Source: Pseudonocardia sp. TRM90224 (GTDB lineage: Bacteria; Actinomycetota; Actinomycetes; Mycobacteriales; Pseudonocardiaceae). Taken from it: a DNA stretch of 64,000 bases. The notes beneath the pieces were generated by a model. The model was not told where the DNA came from, ran no database searches, and saw only the letters and a list, made by a program, of their open reading frames with translations. Below, in pieces: positions 63,199-64,000 of this stretch (position 1 is the stretch's first letter; each line of letters begins with the position of its first letter). The position numbers and the translations under genes are program-made. The stretch spans positions 434,001-498,000 of the forward strand of contig NZ_JAJGSX010000001.1 in the NCBI RefSeq assembly GCF_021245725.1. The letters are read 5' to 3'.

Positions 63199-64000
63199 TC
63201 AGAGGCCGAGGGCCTTCGCGGCCAGCTGGGCGAGGTGGACGGGCTCGCGGGTGCCGGCCTGGCGCAGCTGGGTGCGGCAGCTGAAGCCGTCGGCCAGCAC
63301 CGCGACGTCGGCGTCGGCGGCCCGGACGGCGGGCAGCAGCACCCGCTCCGCGCACGCCATCGACACGTCGTAGTGCCCCTTCTCGAAGCCGAAGTTGCCG
63401 GCGAGCCCGCAGCAGCCGGAGTCGAGCACTTCGGCGTCGATCCCCAGGGCCGCCATCACCGCGCGGTCGGCGTCCGTGCCGAGCTCCGCGTGCTGGTGGC
63501 AGTGCACCTGCACCAGTGCGCGCTGGTGCTGCCCTTCGGCGAGCCCGCGCAGCTCGTCGGCGTGCTCGGCGAGCACCTCGGCGAACGTCCGCACCCCACC
63601 GGCCAGCGCGGCGGCCAGCGGCTCCTCGGCGAGCAGCTCGGTGCCGTCGGCCCGCAGCGCCGCCGTGCACGACGGTTCCAACCCGACGACGGGCACCCCG
63701 GCCGCCAGCCACGGCTCGACGGCCCGCAGGCTGCGGCGCAGCACGTTGCGGGCGGCGTCGACCTGCCCCGTCGAGGTCCAGGTCAGCCCGCAGCAGACAT
63801 CCCGCGGCGGCAGCTCGACGCTGTACCCGAGCGCGGAGAGCACGGCGACGGCGTCAGCCGCGATGGCGGGGTCGAAGTGGTTGGTGAACGTGTCCACCCA
63901 CAGCAGCACCCGCCGGCCCTCCCGGCCGCCGTCAACCGCCCGGCCCGCCCGGCCCGACCGCGTGTACGCCCGCGGCGCGATCGCCGGGATCGCCCGTTCC
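63199..64000 (-). CDS. FAD-linked oxidase / Fe-S oxidoreductase, C-terminal part, cut by window edge
   Basis: The frame stays open to the window edge, so the gene continues beyond base 64000. The visible 266 residues are the cysteine-rich CCG-type region of Fe-S oxidoreductases: DTFTNHFDP, then VCCGLTWTSTGQ, GLEPSCTAAL, VHCHQHAELG and SGCCGLAGNFGFEKGHYDVS, ending with DGFSCRTQL. The upstream residues (RAIPAIAPRAYTR) fit a protein whose N-terminal part is an FAD-binding D-lactate/glycolate oxidase domain. Such enzymes oxidise 2-hydroxy acids and pass electrons to the respiratory chain. The N-terminal domain is inferred, not seen. Confidence 0.85.
   Translation of the reverse strand, partial: ERAIPAIAPRAYTRSGRAGRAVDGGREGRRVLLWVDTFTNHFDPAIAADAVAVLSALGYSVELPPRDVCCGLTWTSTGQVDAARNVLRRSLRAVEPWLAAGVPVVGLEPSCTAALRADGTELLAEEPLAAALAGGVRTFAEVLAEHADELRGLAEGQHQRALVQVHCHQHAELGTDADRAVMAALGIDAEVLDSGCCGLAGNFGFEKGHYDVSMACAERVLLPAVRAADADVAVLADGFSCRTQLRQAGTREPVHLAQLAAKALGL

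Overview
The window is chromosomal DNA of a very GC-rich actinomycete. Three things point to the Pseudonocardiales or a relative. The core block mfd - SurA-like lipoprotein - mazG - lytic transglycosylase - eno - divIC - DUF501 - ppx is in the order known from Mycobacterium tuberculosis (Rv1020-Rv1026). There are four DtxR/IdeR-type iron boxes and several actinobacterial families (DUF574 methyltransferases, PIG-L deacetylases, a large ATP-binding LuxR regulator). GTG starts are common. No prophage, insertion sequence, CRISPR array or rRNA was seen.

Layout. 1-3.4 kb: two TetR regulators, each in a divergent or coupled arrangement with its neighbour and each with a visible inverted-repeat operator. 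3.6-10.6 kb: an iron-responsive region with a dihydroxybenzoate-AMP ligase, a DHB dehydrogenase, a siderophore-interacting flavoprotein, an amidohydrolase and a Tat-exported multicopper oxidase, carrying three iron boxes. 10.7-16.9 kb: GNAT, aldo/keto reductase, AraC, LuxR and DHFR-like genes. 17.0 kb: a tRNA with anticodon UAA but a short variable loop. 17.1-36 kb: NDH-2, UDG, then the conserved ppx-to-mfd block, interrupted twice. The first insertion (20.3-22.7 kb) carries two paralogous eight-cysteine small peptides and an AidB-like flavoprotein. The second (25.2-29.5 kb) carries a TPR protein, the EfeUOB iron-uptake operon with a fourth iron box, and a SnoaL-like protein. 36.2-46.6 kb: tandem DUF574 methyltransferases, an ABC exporter, a tricorn-type protease, a soluble PQQ-dependent dehydrogenase, PIG-L deacetylase and a fatty acid desaturase. 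46.8 kb: tRNA-Gln(UUG). 47-64 kb: LysR/SDR pair, a SUKH remnant, an HD hydrolase, metabolic enzymes, menD, an FtsX-type ABC transporter, an ABC-F protein, aldo/keto reductase, patatin and a truncated FAD/Fe-S oxidoreductase at the right edge.

Two families of dispersed intergenic palindromes run through the window. Family A (12 copies, about 69 bp) has a fixed outer stem ending CCCCACCGTTTTG and an interchangeable inner stem. Family B (7 copies) is built from pairs of a 19-bp near-palindrome, CAGGAAAGCCACTTTCCTG. Most copies abut stop codons and no intergenic space contains both families. One related 61-bp palindrome (C) lies between the two DUF574 genes.

The best candidate for an undescribed system is the Cys-rich peptide pair at 20.3-20.8 kb. 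The two align without gaps over 60 residues, share a leader-like N-terminus ending in Ala-X-Ala and eight invariant cysteines, and have lower GC than their surroundings. No obvious modification enzyme or transporter is beside them, so a function cannot be stated.
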